A stretch of DNA of 64,000 nt from NCBI RefSeq assembly GCF_014145455.1, contig NZ_JACIVB010000017.1, positions 142,281 through 206,280 on the forward strand, given 5' to 3'. Positions 29,240-38,497 of this stretch are shown here, piece by piece. The position numbers were made by a program, and so were the translations under genes. A model generated the notes under the pieces. That model was not told the DNA's origin. It made no database searches and was given only the letters and a program-made list of their open reading frames with translations. Every line of letters starts with the position of its first letter. Position 1 is the stretch's first letter. This stretch comes from Limosilactobacillus rudii (GTDB lineage: Bacteria; Bacillota; Bacilli; Lactobacillales; Lactobacillaceae).

Positions 29240-30358
29240 GTGGTAGAGACATTAACTAAGCGAGTTTCGTTAGTCGAATTATTTTATGACCTAGTATTTG
29301 TTTACATGGTCTCGCGAGCAACTGAATTATTGCACCACTTACATAATGGAGTATTAAATTCTTCAACAATTGTTATTTTCATTCTAGTAATTGTGGTCTT
29401 TATCAATTCTTGGATGGTCCAGATGGTTTTTACTAATCGTTATGGGAAGTCGTCATGGACTAATATCATGTTTTCGTTTGTTGATATGGCAATCGTACTT
29501 TATATGTCCAATGCATTTACGGCAACCTTTGACCGACGATTAGAAACCTTTTTTATTGCGGCTGGGTTATTATCATTAACGCTTTGTTTGCAATATTTAA
29601 TTACCTTTTTTCAAGTAAAAACGGAAATTGACAAGAAAATAGCGGTAGCATTCACTGGAATTTTAGGCTTTCGGACAATTGTTCTTCTAATTGGTGGTCT
29701 ATTTTATAATTCAATTGGTATTACGATTGCTTTGGTCGGAATTATTATTAGTTGGATTACACCAGCTTTTACTGGAAAATACACTAAGCATCATCCAATA
29801 ATCTTTTCTCATCTTCTTGAACGGTTAACAGCCTTAATAATCGTGATGTTTGGTGAAACAATCGTGGGAATTGCTGATTACTTTACCCAAGAAAGTTTAT
29901 CGTTATCGTCAATTTTTATTTTTATGATTGTCGTTGGTCTTTTCTTTACTTATATTGTTGAGTTTGACCATTTGATTGACGAACACCGTCAGCAAGAAAC
30001 GGGTAACCTACTAATTTATTTGCATTATTTTATTATTTTTGGCCTAAGCTTGGTTACCGTTGCACTAAAATTTATTAATGAGCCAGCAGCTAAAATGCCG
30101 TTTGCGATTAGCGTGCTTTACTTTGGAATTGGCTTATTTTACATTGGTTTGGCGATTGCTAATTATTATAATTACCCACATTTACAGGTAAATTGGTTAA
30201 TAAGAATTAGCTTTATTTTGACTGTTTTGTTAGGATATGGTATCTCACTAAACATTGGTCAATTCAATGCTATTACGGTGATTGCTGCAATAGTGATCAT
30301 CGTTAATGCAGGTGTTTTAGTTCAATTTTTAAACCAGCGAATGAGTTTACCATCATAG
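29240..30358 (+). CDS. Low temperature requirement A (LtrA) family membrane protein
   Basis: LtrA proteins are polytopic membrane proteins first linked to cold growth in Listeria; their biochemical role is unclear. The opening KRVSLVELFYDLVFVYMVSRATELLHHL is the family signature. I count about ten to twelve hydrophobic segments over 372 residues. A conserved LERLTALIIVMFGETIVGIA lies mid-protein. The start is GTG at 29240 behind GGAGG. A LysR regulator starts 54 bases after it on the same strand. Confidence 0.85.
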   Translation: MVETLTKRVSLVELFYDLVFVYMVSRATELLHHLHNGVLNSSTIVIFILVIVVFINSWMVQMVFTNRYGKSSWTNIMFSFVDMAIVLYMSNAFTATFDRRLETFFIAAGLLSLTLCLQYLITFFQVKTEIDKKIAVAFTGILGFRTIVLLIGGLFYNSIGITIALVGIIISWITPAFTGKYTKHHPIIFSHLLERLTALIIVMFGETIVGIADYFTQESLSLSSIFIFMIVVGLFFTYIVEFDHLIDEHRQQETGNLLIYLHYFIIFGLSLVTVALKFINEPAAKMPFAISVLYFGIGLFYIGLAIANYYNYPHLQVNWLIRISFILTVLLGYGISLNIGQFNAITVIAAIVIIVNAGVLVQFLNQRMSLPS

Positions 30359-30412
30359 GTTGCTCGATAGTCAAAATTAATTAAGCGTAGTAATCAGAAT
30401 TGAGGAAGAATA

Positions 30413-31294
30413 ATGTTTCAACAGATGAAATATTTTATTGCTGTTGTGGAGCACCATAATTTCACGCGAGCAGCGCTGGACTGTAATATTTCCCAGTCCG
30501 CGATCTCACAACAAATTAAAGAACTTGAAAATACTGTTGGTGTTAAGTTACTTAATCGACAGGGGCGAAGTTTTACCCTTACGCCAGCCGGTGAACATTT
30601 CTATCGGCGGGCATTAGAGATTACTAGGGAAACGACAGAATTAATCGATGAAACAGTTAAAATTGCTAACCAGCAACAACAGTTTACCCTTCGTTTAGGT
30701 TATTTAATTGATTTTGGTGCGAAGGAATTTTTAAAAGCTGTTGCGGAGTTTTCGCAGAAGTATCCAGGTGTGAATGTCAAAATTAATAGTGGAACCCATG
30801 AACAACTCTTTCAGTTACTGAGGGAAGATCAGATTGACTTAAATTTCTCTGATCAACGACGGGCACTATCAAATGAATATCATAATGAATTTCTGATCAA
30901 AGCTGATTTTGTGGCAGTATTACCATCGAGCAGAATTATGAGTAAAGAGTACCTCACAACGACTGATTTGGCGAATTTACCATGTATTCTGGTAGTGGGA
31001 TCAGTTCAAAAAGATGAGGAAGAGAAATACTATCGGGAAGTTCTCGGCATAAAAAGTCGGTTTCTAGTTGCAACCACAATTGATGAAGCCCAGATGATGG
31101 TAGTAGCTAACCAAGGGTATTTTGTGGTTAACAGCCGCACTAAAGACATCGTTAATCAGAGTATTGTTAAAACAGTACCACTGTATAATGGTGATACGTT
31201 ACTTCGACAGAATTATTATGCTTATTGGAAAAATAATAATTCAGGATACTATGTTGAAAAATTTGCAGAGATATTAAAAAAACAATTCAAATAG
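30413..31294 (+). CDS. LysR-family regulator
   Basis: The N-terminal winged helix reads YFIAVVEHHNFTRAALDCNISQSAISQQIKELE, the LysR consensus. The effector domain from residue 90 on is of normal size (293 residues in total). A GAGGAAGAA ribosome site lies before the ATG. It may be co-transcribed with the LtrA gene upstream, and it lacks a divergent partner. The target is unknown. Confidence 0.9.
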   Translation: MFQQMKYFIAVVEHHNFTRAALDCNISQSAISQQIKELENTVGVKLLNRQGRSFTLTPAGEHFYRRALEITRETTELIDETVKIANQQQQFTLRLGYLIDFGAKEFLKAVAEFSQKYPGVNVKINSGTHEQLFQLLREDQIDLNFSDQRRALSNEYHNEFLIKADFVAVLPSSRIMSKEYLTTTDLANLPCILVVGSVQKDEEEKYYREVLGIKSRFLVATTIDEAQMMVVANQGYFVVNSRTKDIVNQSIVKTVPLYNGDTLLRQNYYAYWKNNNSGYYVEKFAEILKKQFK

Positions 31295-31339
31295 TTATGG
31301 AGCGGGCTGAGGTATTGGCTCGCTTTGTTTGATATAAAT

Positions 31340-31376
31340 GGCATCTAAAGTCCGGTAAAGCCGAACCTTAGATGCC
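31340..31376 (+). terminator. Hairpin after the LysR gene
   Basis: GGCATCTAA (31340-31348) pairs with TTAGATGCC (31368-31376); T residues are scattered rather than a run. Confidence 0.55.
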
Positions 31377-31512
31377 TATTTGTGTTTTCTGTTACTTTTT
31401 TAATAAGTTTTACTTATGAATGCTATTCTGAATTGGAATTGGTTCTGGAAATGATCCTCGTTATCATATAGACAATCAGTAAAAACGAAAGAGGGAAGGA
31501 TTGATAGTCATT

Positions 31513-31884
31513 ATGACAGATAAGGAAGAAATTATTCATCTTTACCGTTTAGAGAACCAGGCGATGGTTAATCAAGATATTACAACGTTAAATCGAATTC
31601 TTGCTCCAACCATGCAACTCCAGCATATGACTGGCTATGTCCAACCTAAATTAGAATGGATTGACCAGATTCAAAATGGTGAAATGAAATACTATTCGTC
31701 ACTGGAAGACAGTATTAAGGATATTAAGATTACTGACGATCGGGCTAGTTTGACCGGTCAAAATCAGGTTAAGGCTAGCATCTGGGGAAGTGCGATTGGG
31801 ACATGGCGTTTACAGATGAAAATGGAATTTACAAAGATTGCTGGGCAATGGCTAATTGCTAATCAAATTGCTAGTACTTACTAG
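31513..31884 (+). CDS. NTF2-like / SnoaL-type small protein
   Basis: A 123-residue protein with the cone-like NTF2 pattern: a helical start (EEIIHLYRLENQAMVNQDITTLNRILAPTM), then strands ending in a WRLQMKMEFTKIAGQWLIANQIAS tail. Such proteins can be enzymes or ligand binders, and no function follows from the sequence. I prefer ATG 31513; the earlier TTG at 31501 abuts the GAGGGAAGGA site and has no spacing. It is 14 bases upstream of an NAD(P)-binding protein gene, forming a two-gene operon. Confidence 0.75.
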   Translation: MTDKEEIIHLYRLENQAMVNQDITTLNRILAPTMQLQHMTGYVQPKLEWIDQIQNGEMKYYSSLEDSIKDIKITDDRASLTGQNQVKASIWGSAIGTWRLQMKMEFTKIAGQWLIANQIASTY

Positions 31885-31898
31885 AGGAGGAAAAAAGA

Positions 31899-32507
31899 AT
31901 GAATATTTTAATTATTGGTGCAACTGGAACCCTTGGCAAGGCAGTAACTGAAACGGTGTTAAATGAAACCAATGATCATTTGACACTATTTGCCCGTTCT
32001 GCAGGGCGGATTAATGTAGTTGATTCTAGTCGGGAAACAGTTGTTAGTGGAAATGTAATGAATGATTCTGATCTCGATAAGGTAATGGCAGGCCAAGATG
32101 CTGTTTTTGCAGCATTAAGTGGCAACTTAGGTGCATACGCCAAGAAAATTGTTGCAGCGATGGATCGGAATAATGTTTCACGGTTAGTATTTATTACTTC
32201 GATGGGAATTTACAATGAAATTCCCGTTTCCGTTGGTGCTGGCGGTAACCTTGAAAGTAATCCAGTCCTTCAAACGTACCGGGATGCGGCTGATGCGATT
32301 GAATCATCTGACTTGAATTATACGGTTGTGCGTCCGGGATGGTTCACCGGTGGTCCAGTTAACTATGAAGTAACCCGCAAAGGAGAACCATTTGGTGGAC
32401 ATGACGTTTCGATTAGTTCGATTGCTGATTTGGTGACTAAGCTAGTAAATGACGATACCCTTTATTCGCGGGATAGTGTGGGAATTAATACGCCTCGGTC
32501 ATTGTAA
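31899..32507 (+). CDS. NAD(P)-binding oxidoreductase, NmrA/SDR-a like
   Basis: The N terminus MNILIIGATGTLGKAVTET is an atypical SDR Rossmann motif (GATGTLG). The rest, with VFAALSGNLGAYAKKIVAAMDRNNVSRLVFITSMG and the later NYTVVRPGWFTGG, matches small NAD(P)H-binding NmrA-like proteins. There is no Tyr-x-x-x-Lys pair, so it may be a redox sensor or an isomerase-like enzyme. Length of 202 is common. A homologous protein is encoded at 36307. AGAGGAGG precedes the ATG. Confidence 0.87.
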   Translation: MNILIIGATGTLGKAVTETVLNETNDHLTLFARSAGRINVVDSSRETVVSGNVMNDSDLDKVMAGQDAVFAALSGNLGAYAKKIVAAMDRNNVSRLVFITSMGIYNEIPVSVGAGGNLESNPVLQTYRDAADAIESSDLNYTVVRPGWFTGGPVNYEVTRKGEPFGGHDVSISSIADLVTKLVNDDTLYSRDSVGINTPRSL

Positions 32508-32586
32508 TGCGGTTGCCATCTTAAATTTTATAGTTGGTTACAAGATTTAAGGCGGTAATCACTAAGGGATAAATGAAGTAAAAGAG

Positions 32587-32611
32587 TGCTGCTCAATTTG
32601 CAGCATTTTTA
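32587..32611 (+). terminator. Terminator after the NmrA-like gene
   Basis: TGCTGC (32587-32592) pairs with GCAGCA (32600-32605), followed by TTTTT. Confidence 0.7.
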
Positions 32612-32727
32612 TTTGGTAAGAAATTAGGACTTTTACTATACGAAAAATGCATAAAGCCATATGAAAACAGTAATTTTTGTGAACTCTCCCTCAACCTATA
32701 ATTAAATTAAAAATTGGAGGGAATAAG

Positions 32728-32920
32728 ATGCAGACTAGAATATTAGGAAATGACTTAAAAGTAACGTCAATCGGTTTGGGATGTATGGTTTTCACTTTAG
32801 GTTATGGGAAACCAACGGATGAAGCAACAGCAGTTAAAACAATTCGTCAGGCGTACGACTTAGGATATCGTTTTTTTGATACTGCTGAAGTATATCAAGG
32901 AATTAATAGCAATGGTATGG
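32728..32920 (+). pseudogene. N-terminal fragment of an aldo/keto reductase
   Basis: With a good GGAGGG site and ATG, the frame encodes an AKR start (MQTRILGNDLKVTSIGLGCM then YRFFDTAEVYQ, including the catalytic Asp and Tyr). After about residue 58 the similarity stops and the DNA continues as a piece of a membrane transporter in another frame. The remaining 250 residues of the reductase are absent. The join at about 32920 marks a deletion or recombination. Confidence 0.85.
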
Positions 32921-33241
32921 ATTGTTCTAGTTGGTGTGCAACGTGGTTTCTGGTTATCACTAGCAGTTCCACTTATTCTAGTGGGGATTGGTCAAGGCTT
33001 TGCGATGAGTCCATTGACATCATTGGGGGTTGCTTAATACTACACCTGATATTGCTGGTTCTGCCTCTGGAGTTGTTAACACTTTCCACCAGACCGGACA
33101 ATCAGTGAGTTTGGCAATTACAGTTGTAGCATTAGCTCGTATGCCAAGTCATTTAATATGGCAGCGGGAGTGATGCTTATTTATGCGGTAATTGCACTGG
33201 TGGCAACTAGTAATATCGTACGTGTTCAAAAGGCAAGGTAA
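32921..33241 (+). pseudogene. C-terminal relic of an MFS transporter
   Basis: Read in three successive frames, this stretch encodes the end of an MFS exporter: IVLVGVQRGFW and LAVPLILVGIGQGFAMSPLT, then (after a one-base insertion at about 33034) PDIAGSASGVVNTFHQTGQS, then (after another shift at about 33157) a last helix NMAAGVMLIYAVIALVATS and a basic end before the stop at 33239-33241. At least two frameshifts plus a missing N terminus make it non-functional. Confidence 0.8.
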
Positions 33242-33337
33242 ATAGCATTATTCGTTTATGGTATAGCATTATACTTAAAGAGTAATTTAATTATAGTTTT
33301 AGAGAACCTATACTGTGAGTAGAATGGAGGTTTAAAA

Positions 33338-34381
33338 ATGAAAGCAGCAGTTTTTATTAAGCCAGGTCAAGTTGAGGTACAGGAAGTTCCTAAGCCACAA
33401 ATCGATGGTGAGAATCAGGCAATTATTCGGGTTATTCGGGCAAGTGTTTGTGGCTCCGATTTATGGTGGTATCGGGGAATTTCTAAGCGTGAACCGAATT
33501 CATTAGTAGGACATGAGGCAATCGGGGTTGTCGAAGAGGTTAGTGCGGATGTTAAAAACATCAAGCCAAATGATTTTGTAATTGTTCCGTTTACCCATGG
33601 TTGTGGTCACTGTGTTGCGTGTGTCAATGGTTTTGAGGGTAACTGCTTGAACCAAAAGCCAGGAACCAATGGTGGTTACCAAGCCGAATTTATGAAGTAT
33701 GAGCCTGCAGATTCCGGTTTAGTGAAGATTCCGGGCAAACCGGCAGATTATACAGACGAACAACTGGCTTCCCTGCAGACCCTTGCGGATGTGATGGCAA
33801 CTGGTTTCCACGCCGCTAAAAGTGCAGAAGTGAAGAAGGGCGACACGGTTGCTGTAATTGGTGATGGTGCGGTTGGCCTTTGCGGTGTAATTGGTGCCAA
33901 GTTATTGGGTGCTGAAAAGATTATTTTGATTAGTCACCACCAAGACCGGGCTGAACTAGGACAGGAATTTGGTGCAACTGACATTGTTTCTTCAAAAGGG
34001 GACCAAGCGGTTAAGGATGTTTTAGCTTTAACCAAGGAAAATGCCGGTGCCGATGCGGTTCTCGAGTGTGTTGGTGCTACTAGTTCAATTGAAGAAGCCG
34101 GTCAAATTACACGGCCAGGTGCGGTAATTGGTCGGGTTGGTGTTCCACAAACCGAGCCAAGTTCTAACCAGCTCTTCTGGAAGAATGTGGGGCTGCGCGG
34201 TGGAATTGCCTCCGTTACTAAACCCGATAAGGAAGTCCTTCTCCAGGCGGTTCTTTATGGTAAGATTAATCCAGGAAAGGTCTTTACGAAGAGCTTTACG
34301 CTTGATCAAATTGAAGATGCCTATGAGGCAATGAGTAATCGTAAAGCAATTAAATCACTACTGATTGTAAACGATAAATAA
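33338..34381 (+). CDS. Zinc-dependent alcohol dehydrogenase (MDR family)
   Basis: A 347-residue medium-chain dehydrogenase. The catalytic zinc ligands are the Cys in VCGSDL and the His-Glu of GHEAIGVV. The structural zinc site is four cysteines in CGHCVACVNGFEGNC. The NAD(P) fold has GDGAVGLCGVIGAK near residue 175. Substrate is unknown. A truncated close paralog lies at 40419-41120. AATGGAGG lies before the ATG. It is convergent with a LysR gene and separated from it by a terminator. Confidence 0.93.
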   Translation: MKAAVFIKPGQVEVQEVPKPQIDGENQAIIRVIRASVCGSDLWWYRGISKREPNSLVGHEAIGVVEEVSADVKNIKPNDFVIVPFTHGCGHCVACVNGFEGNCLNQKPGTNGGYQAEFMKYEPADSGLVKIPGKPADYTDEQLASLQTLADVMATGFHAAKSAEVKKGDTVAVIGDGAVGLCGVIGAKLLGAEKIILISHHQDRAELGQEFGATDIVSSKGDQAVKDVLALTKENAGADAVLECVGATSSIEEAGQITRPGAVIGRVGVPQTEPSSNQLFWKNVGLRGGIASVTKPDKEVLLQAVLYGKINPGKVFTKSFTLDQIEDAYEAMSNRKAIKSLLIVNDK

Positions 34382-34382
34382 T

Positions 34383-34415
34383 AAAAAGCTGATCCATTTT
34401 TAGGGTCAGCTTTTT
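34383..34415. terminator. Terminator between alcohol dehydrogenase and LysR genes
   Basis: AAAAAGCTGATCC (34383-34395) pairs with GGGTCAGCTTTTT (34403-34415) with one wobble; it can work for both convergent genes. Confidence 0.85.
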
Positions 34416-34427
34416 ACATCTCAGATT

Positions 34428-35303
34428 CTATTCAGGCCACTGTTGGGCCAGTTTTTTTAGTAATGGTTGGACATTTTTGCGCTCTGATTTGAGGTAGGAA
34501 CCGTAAAACTCGATCTGATTATTGGGATCATTAATTTTAACGGTATTACGGTTATCGTTATCGAAACGGCTTGTCGTTGCGGAGGTTGCTTCGGTTAAGT
34601 TGGAGAAGAAGAATGGAAAACTAGAGTAGCGACTAATTTGACTTAATGCTTTAAGGTCCTCCTGGTAGAAAAATGAGGCATGGGGAATATTATCTTCTAC
34701 GACCTTTTGCCAAGGACCAATATCGGACATGAGAATGAAACTTAACCCTTGGAGGTCTCCAAAAGAAACACTTTCCCTTTGGGACAAAGGATTAAATTTA
34801 TCAATTCCAACACCAAGATACTCGATTCCTAGATACATTGATTCAATATCGTCGGTACTGATTTCTTGATTAGTAAAAATCAACTTTTCTTTAAGCGTGT
34901 GCAGGTCGTTAATTACGTCCTCAGGCTTTACCAACTCATGATTTATTTTGAGATTCATTTTGAATTGTTCTTGAATATGTTCTAAGAATCTAGTTGGTCC
35001 CGGAGCGACAGTTCCAACTGTAATTTCATTCTTAAGTCGGTCATAGTTGAGGACTTTTTCAGTAAAGTTTTGTTCGGCAGCGAGAAGTTTCTGGGCCTCG
35101 TTTGCGGCCAATATACCAGTATCGTTCAGGGTAATATGGTTACTAACTTGACGGTTAAAAAGGGTAACGCCTAACTCCTGTTCGAGCTTTTTCATTTTGC
35201 GGGTAACGGTTGGCTGGGTGATTAACAGGTGTTCGGCGGTTGCACTTAGCGTCCCATATTTTTGAAAGGTAACCAATTCCTGAAGGGGTTCTAAATCGAT
35301 CAT
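34428..35303 (-). CDS. LysR-family regulator, divergent from an aldo/keto reductase
   Basis: MIDLEPLQELVTFQKYGTLS with HLLITQPTVTRKMKKLEQELG is a LysR winged helix. I take the start at 35303 (291 residues) because a GAGGTGG site precedes that ATG; the open frame extends 24 codons further upstream without one. The effector domain is less typical than that at 30413. It is divergent from the aldo/keto reductase at 35429 (125-base gap), so it probably controls that gene and the next. Confidence 0.9.
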   Translation of the reverse strand: MIDLEPLQELVTFQKYGTLSATAEHLLITQPTVTRKMKKLEQELGVTLFNRQVSNHITLNDTGILAANEAQKLLAAEQNFTEKVLNYDRLKNEITVGTVAPGPTRFLEHIQEQFKMNLKINHELVKPEDVINDLHTLKEKLIFTNQEISTDDIESMYLGIEYLGVGIDKFNPLSQRESVSFGDLQGLSFILMSDIGPWQKVVEDNIPHASFFYQEDLKALSQISRYSSFPFFFSNLTEATSATTSRFDNDNRNTVKINDPNNQIEFYGSYLKSERKNVQPLLKKLAQQWPE

Positions 35304-35428
35304 TAATTTCCACCTCGTTACTATTCTATAACTGTATAGTAACATACCAATAAGGTAATTTTCACGCAGTTGCATGGTAGTTATACTAAGAACAGTTAAG
35401 TAATAAGAATATTTAGGGAGGCATTTTT

Positions 35429-36289
35429 ATGCAATATGTAACATTGAATGACGGTAACAAGATGCCGCAATTGGGCTTTGGTGTTTTTCAAGTTCCAGAT
35501 TTGAAAGTTGCTGAAAAGGCAGTGTCCGATGCCTTGGATACTGGCTACCGATTGATTGATACCGCTGCTGCTTACGGAAATGAAGAAGCAGTTGGCAATG
35601 CAATTAAGAACAGTAGTGTAGATCGTGATGACATTTTTGTAACTTCAAAGCTCTGGGTTGACCACTTTACGTACGAGAAGGCCAAGCAGGGAATTGATGA
35701 TTCTTTGCAAAAGTTAGGTCTTGACTACATGGACTTGTACTTGCTTCACCAACCTTATGGTGATGTTGCAGGTGCATGGCGAGCATTAGTTGAAGCGCAA
35801 AAGGCAGGCAAGATTAAGTCAATCGGGGTTTCTAACTTTGCTCCTGACCAACTAATGAACTTGGAATTAATGAGTAATGTTAAACCAGCATTAAATCAGA
35901 TTGAAGTTTCCCCATGGTATCAAGAAGATGATGCCGTTAAATTTGCTCAGCAGCAGGATATTCAAGTAGAAGCATGGGCACCATTTGCGGAAGGTAAGCA
36001 TGATATTTTCACTGATGAAACCATTGCTGAAATTGGTAAGAAGTATGGTAAAGCAAACGGACAGGTAATTCTGCGCTGGTTGCTCCAGCGAGGCATTGTC
36101 GTTATTCCTAAGTCGGTTCACAAGGCACGGATGGCGGAAAACTTTGATATCTTTGATTTTGAATTGAGTGCTGATGATATGGCTAAGATGAGCAGTCTTG
36201 ATAAGAATGAAAGTCAATTCTTTGACCACCGTGATCCGGCGGCTATTGAAAGCATCTTTGGTCAAAGTTTAAAGGCACTGCGGAATTAA
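35429..36289 (+). CDS. Aldo/keto reductase (AKR5, 2,5-diketogluconate reductase-like)
   Basis: A 286-residue AKR. It shows GYRLIDTAAAYGNE (catalytic Asp and Tyr), VTSKLW (Lys), LLHQPYG (His) and the C-terminal IPKSVHKARMAEN cofactor site. Substrate unknown, NADPH preferred by family. It follows a GGGAGG site and is followed 17 bases later by an NmrA-like gene. The divergent LysR gene at 34428-35303 is its likely regulator. Confidence 0.93.
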   Translation: MQYVTLNDGNKMPQLGFGVFQVPDLKVAEKAVSDALDTGYRLIDTAAAYGNEEAVGNAIKNSSVDRDDIFVTSKLWVDHFTYEKAKQGIDDSLQKLGLDYMDLYLLHQPYGDVAGAWRALVEAQKAGKIKSIGVSNFAPDQLMNLELMSNVKPALNQIEVSPWYQEDDAVKFAQQQDIQVEAWAPFAEGKHDIFTDETIAEIGKKYGKANGQVILRWLLQRGIVVIPKSVHKARMAENFDIFDFELSADDMAKMSSLDKNESQFFDHRDPAAIESIFGQSLKALRN

Positions 36290-36306
36290 TAAGGAGGTTG
36301 AATTGT

Positions 36307-36948
36307 ATGGCAAAATACGCAATTTTAGCAGCAACAGGTCGAATTGGTCAACTGACCACCCGCTACCTATTAGATAATAGTGAGGCTGACTTAGTTTTAT
36401 TTGGGCACAATGCTAAACAACGGTTAGCCGAGTTTGCTGGCGATCGGGTCAGTTTTGTCGATGGTGACTTGAAAGACGAACAAGCACTACAAGAAGCGTT
36501 TGATGACGTTGATGCAGTCTTTCTAGCTTATGTGGCGACGCCTGACTTGATTAACCCGGTTATTAAGGCCTTGGATGCGAGTGGCGTTAAACGATTAATC
36601 GCAATGTCAGTACCTGATGTTTACCAGGAAGTTGCTGGATCATTTCAAGCTTGGTACCGGGAACACACTGGGCTAGTATGGAAGACAAATTACGTTGATA
36701 CGATTGACGCAATTGAAAATTCTGACTTAGACTACGTTATTTTGCGGACAACATGGCTATATGATAACCCAAGCAAAACTGACGTTGACGTAACGAAGAA
36801 GGGTGAACCGTTTAAGGATGCCCAAATTACTCGGGAAGCCGTAGCAAAATTTGCTGCTGAATTATTGATCGGCCAGCAAGATTACCACCGGGAAAGCCTG
36901 GGAATTGGTGAGCCAAATACTGAATGGACGAAGCCAAGTTTTTATTAG
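36307..36948 (+). CDS. NAD(P)-binding NmrA-like protein
   Basis: A 213-residue atypical SDR. Its nucleotide motif AATGRIGQLTTR lacks the first glycine of the consensus. Similar in plan to the protein at 31899, with VFLAYVATPDLINPVIKALDASGVKRLIAMSV and DYVILRTTWLYDNPS. Start ATG 36307 follows AAGGAGG at eight to nine bases; an upstream TTG is not needed. It is in an operon with the aldo/keto reductase upstream. Confidence 0.85.
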   Translation: MAKYAILAATGRIGQLTTRYLLDNSEADLVLFGHNAKQRLAEFAGDRVSFVDGDLKDEQALQEAFDDVDAVFLAYVATPDLINPVIKALDASGVKRLIAMSVPDVYQEVAGSFQAWYREHTGLVWKTNYVDTIDAIENSDLDYVILRTTWLYDNPSKTDVDVTKKGEPFKDAQITREAVAKFAAELLIGQQDYHRESLGIGEPNTEWTKPSFY

Positions 36949-36984
36949 GTAAAATGACAGCTGGCAAAATTGATATAGAGGAGG

Positions 36985-37015
36985 CCCCGCCACACGTGAA
37001 CTGTAGCGGGGTTTT
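36985..37015 (+). terminator. Hairpin after the NmrA-like gene
   Basis: CCCCGC (36985-36990) pairs with GCGGGG (37006-37011), followed by TTTT. The rest of the 318-base gap to the next gene holds a short frame at about 37131-37190 (KTFNVVPMSEAFGRTKIENK) that may be a coding relic, and then a MerR-type promoter. Confidence 0.6.
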
Positions 37016-37202
37016 AGAGTCTATCTTGCTTTTTTCTATCAGATATTTTTGATAAGAGTAGTTATGATCTTGTGTCTATCTAAAAGCTGCGCAAATTCAA
37101 ATGAGTGCTCATGAAGTAACATAAATTGACAAGACGTTCAATGTGGTGCCAATGTCAGAAGCCTTTGGTAGAACAAAGATTGAAAATAAATAATTGATTC
37201 AT

Positions 37203-37233
37203 TTGCTATGGAGTTAAGTCCATAGTTTACAAT
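37203..37233 (+). promoter_or_regulatory. MerR-type promoter with dyad operator, upstream of the SDR operon
   Basis: TTGCTA (37203-37208) and TACAAT (37228-37233) are separated by 19 bases, the over-long spacer typical of MerR-activated promoters. A perfect dyad CTATGGA (37206-37212) and TCCATAG (37219-37225) lies between them. It drives the SDR, flavodoxin, carboxymuconolactone decarboxylase and MerR genes that follow. Confidence 0.75.
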
Positions 37234-37266
37234 GAGGCTAAATTATTGCGAAAGAGGGAAAATTAA

Positions 37267-38010
37267 ATGGCCGAAAGTAAAGTAGTAGTAATTACTGGTG
37301 CATCAAGTGGAATGGGAGAAGCAACTGCTAAACTTCTGGCTAAAGATGGCAATAAGATAGTTTTGGGAGCTCGTCGCGAAAACCGACTTCAGGATATTGC
37401 AACTGAAATTGAACGGCTGGGTGGACAAGCGGTCTATGCGGCTACAGATGTTACTAATGATGATGAGGTCGAAGCTTTAGCTAAATTAGCTATAGATAGA
37501 TTCGGCCGAATTGATGTGTGGATTAATTCAGCCGGTATTATGCCACAATCGTTACTCGCACAAAAGAAAGTTAAAGACTGGGATATGATGATTAATATTA
37601 ATATCAAGGGAACATTATATGGGATTGGCGCTGCTTTACCGTACATGATGAAGCAAAAGAGTGGTCAGATCATTAATATTGCCTCCGTTGCCGGTCATAT
37701 TGTCGGTCCATTGAGCTCAGTATATTCTGGTACTAAGTATGCGGTTCGCGCAATCAGTGAAGGCCTTCGTCAAGAAATGGCCCAAGCCCAATCTAATGTT
37801 CGGGTTACGTTAATTTCACCAGGGGCCGTCAATACGGAATTGCTTAGCTCAATTACCGATGAAAAAGTTAAGGCGGGTACCGAAGAATTTTATAAGAACT
37901 TTAGTATCCCAGTCGATTGGGTTGCGCAAACTATTAAGCAATCAATTGAATTGCCTGCTGATGCCACTTGGAATGAAGTAATTATTCGCCCAACTGCCCA
38001 GCAAATGTAA
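37267..38010 (+). CDS. Short-chain dehydrogenase/reductase
   Basis: A classical 247-residue SDR. The cofactor motif TGASSGMG, the downstream ARRENRLQ (Arg suggests NADP), INSAGIMP, catalytic SVAG and YSGTK (Tyr-x-x-x-Lys), and SPGAVNTEL are all present. It is related to the YdfG/serine dehydrogenase-like oxidoreductases. It follows AGAGGGA. First gene of an operon whose promoter is MerR-type; a flavodoxin-type protein gene follows 16 bases later. Confidence 0.93.
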   Translation: MAESKVVVITGASSGMGEATAKLLAKDGNKIVLGARRENRLQDIATEIERLGGQAVYAATDVTNDDEVEALAKLAIDRFGRIDVWINSAGIMPQSLLAQKKVKDWDMMININIKGTLYGIGAALPYMMKQKSGQIINIASVAGHIVGPLSSVYSGTKYAVRAISEGLRQEMAQAQSNVRVTLISPGAVNTELLSSITDEKVKAGTEEFYKNFSIPVDWVAQTIKQSIELPADATWNEVIIRPTAQQM

Positions 38011-38026
38011 GATAGAGAAAAAGTAT

Positions 38027-38497
38027 ATGGCTAAAATTTTATTTATTAATGCTAGCGAGAATATTAACGGTAATACTGTAAAACTTGCTGTTAAATTACT
38101 CAAGGGGCTTGAATATCAACAAATAAATCTTGTTGATTATAAAATTTACCAAATTGGGCAATTATATCCAGATGACCAGTTCAATGAAATTTATCAAGCA
38201 ATGGTTGATGCAGACACTATAATTTTAGGGACGCCTGTTTATTGGCACGATATGAGTGCATATCTAAAGACGTTAATTGAGCGCATTTCACAAAAAACCG
38301 GCAGAAACGAATTAGCAAGGCAAAAAATCGCGCTAGTAGTTCAGGGTGCCAGCCCAGTGGATGGTGTTAAAATGGTCGACAAAACCATCAGCGGCTTTTG
38401 TCGTGTGGGTAATATGGACTATTTAGGTAAGGCAAGTGCTAGTTTAGGATTAACGAAACTTCGTGAAAAAATACAAGAGGGGATTATCAATGCCTAA
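38027..38497 (+). CDS. Flavodoxin-like NAD(P)H-dependent oxidoreductase
   Basis: A 156-residue flavodoxin fold. The FMN phosphate loop is NASENINGNTVKLA, and the TPVYWHDMSAYLKTLIERI segment matches NADPH-dependent FMN reductase or multimeric flavodoxin proteins. Likely reduces quinones or flavins. The stop overlaps the start of the next, frameshifted gene by nine bases, so they were an operon. Confidence 0.85.
   Translation: MAKILFINASENINGNTVKLAVKLLKGLEYQQINLVDYKIYQIGQLYPDDQFNEIYQAMVDADTIILGTPVYWHDMSAYLKTLIERISQKTGRNELARQKIALVVQGASPVDGVKMVDKTISGFCRVGNMDYLGKASASLGLTKLREKIQEGIINA

Noticed and set aside
32674..32702. MerR-type promoter before the AKR fragment
   Set aside because: TATAAT is perfect but the upstream TTGTGA is only 14 bases away and no dyad is complete; it may be a damaged promoter.
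37131..37190. Twenty-codon frame KTFNVVPMSEAFGRTKIENK
   Set aside because: May be a coding relic but I could not tie it to any family.
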